A DNA stretch of 23,942 nucleotides from Treponema sp. UBA7590 (lineage in GTDB: Bacteria > Spirochaetota > Spirochaetia > Treponematales > Treponemataceae), in assembly GCA_002478955.1 (NCBI GenBank), contig DLKK01000002.1, forward strand, positions 12,467-36,408, read 5' to 3'. Positions 23,670-23,942 of the stretch are shown in pieces (position 1 is the first letter of the stretch; each line of letters opens with the position of its first letter). The notes under the pieces were generated by a model. The model saw only the letters and a program-made list of their open reading frames with translations. It made no database searches and was not told the DNA's origin. Made by a program: the position numbers and the translations under genes.

Positions 23670-23942
23670 TTAGTTTGTGGAAATCCTGAGCGATTCCCAG
23701 AGCGAATAATATTTGTCGAGCATTTCTCCGACATCATTTTTTAGTTCGCATTTTTCCATTATTTCTGCAGGATACATCGGTTCTGTTGTCCGGTATTTTT
23801 CCGCCTCAAGATTCACATAATCCGGAAATCTGAAAAAATCCAGGAATTTTGCGTAATTTTCAGGAAAGTGAATAAAATTTATGAATTCAGAGGCAAGCTC
23901 AACATTCTTGGAATCTTTCAGGATGCACATGCTGTCAAGGTA
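23670..23942 (-). CDS. PotD-like ABC transporter substrate-binding protein, N-terminus outside window
   Basis: The last 91 codons of a gene that enters from the right edge. The frame is open to the edge and begins YLDSMCILKDSKNVELASEF, which matches the C-terminal lobe of spermidine/putrescine-binding proteins of the PotD type (a short strand, then an Ile-Pro/Leu-Lys-Asp-Ser-Lys-Asn turn, then a helix). The rest (FINFIHFPENYAKF, YPAEIMEKCE, LDKYYSLWESLRI) fits the end of that family. It would be a periplasmic or lipid-anchored polyamine-binding protein; related iron or sugar binders are less likely. It ends at a clear terminator. Confidence 0.75.
   Translation of the reverse strand, partial: YLDSMCILKDSKNVELASEFINFIHFPENYAKFLDFFRFPDYVNLEAEKYRTTEPMYPAEIMEKCELKNDVGEMLDKYYSLWESLRISTN

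Overview
The window reads as ordinary chromosomal DNA of a low-GC, diderm bacterium, most likely a Treponema-type spirochaete. That is an inference. It rests on AT-rich intergenic DNA, AGAGG-type ribosome sites, three outer-membrane-type proteins (a small Omp85-like barrel, a TolC-like factor and an OmpA-domain protein), and the general gene repertoire. No tRNA, rRNA, CRISPR array, insertion sequence or phage gene was seen. Both end genes are cut by the window: an amidohydrolase at the left and a PotD-like solute-binding protein at the right.

Layout. 1-548 (-) is a partial amidohydrolase. 674-3473 (+) holds cimA and leuB, the citramalate route to 2-oxobutyrate and isoleucine plus leucine dehydrogenase chemistry, closed by two stacked hairpin terminators. 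3577-6694 (-) is a likely operon of a MATE exporter, a 64-residue unknown protein and a NhaC-type antiporter. 6769-8004 (+) is an Omp85-like protein with one POTRA. 8169-14847 (+) is the most interesting part: five tightly packed genes for a GT4 glycosyltransferase with a methyltransferase-like tail, a 113-residue Ser/Gly-rich peptide with a textbook double-glycine leader, a C39-peptidase ABC exporter, an HlyD-type adaptor and a TolC-type outer-membrane factor. Together they look like a complete make-modify-cleave-export line for a secreted, probably glycosylated peptide.

14964-15839 (+) is argR-queD, with a pair of ARG boxes over the argR promoter. 15892-18082 (-) is hisH-hisF-acyl-ACP thioesterase. 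18175-18444 (+) is a small membrane-anchored Lys/Ala/Pro protein. 18359-20127 (-) is a RecQ-family helicase that seems to be split by a frameshift at an A7 run. 20128-20610 has no gene but contains a GC-rich patch and a nested inverted repeat. 20611-21849 (+) is an OmpA-domain envelope protein, 21900-23579 (-) a PAS-like/GGDEF/EAL cyclic-di-GMP protein, and 23670-23942 (-) the end of a PotD-like protein.

Three genes (the Omp85-like gene, hisH and the GGDEF/EAL gene) have a -10 hexamer exactly 6 nt before the ATG and no ribosome site, which suggests leaderless transcripts. All functions are predictions from sequence reading; no database search was run.
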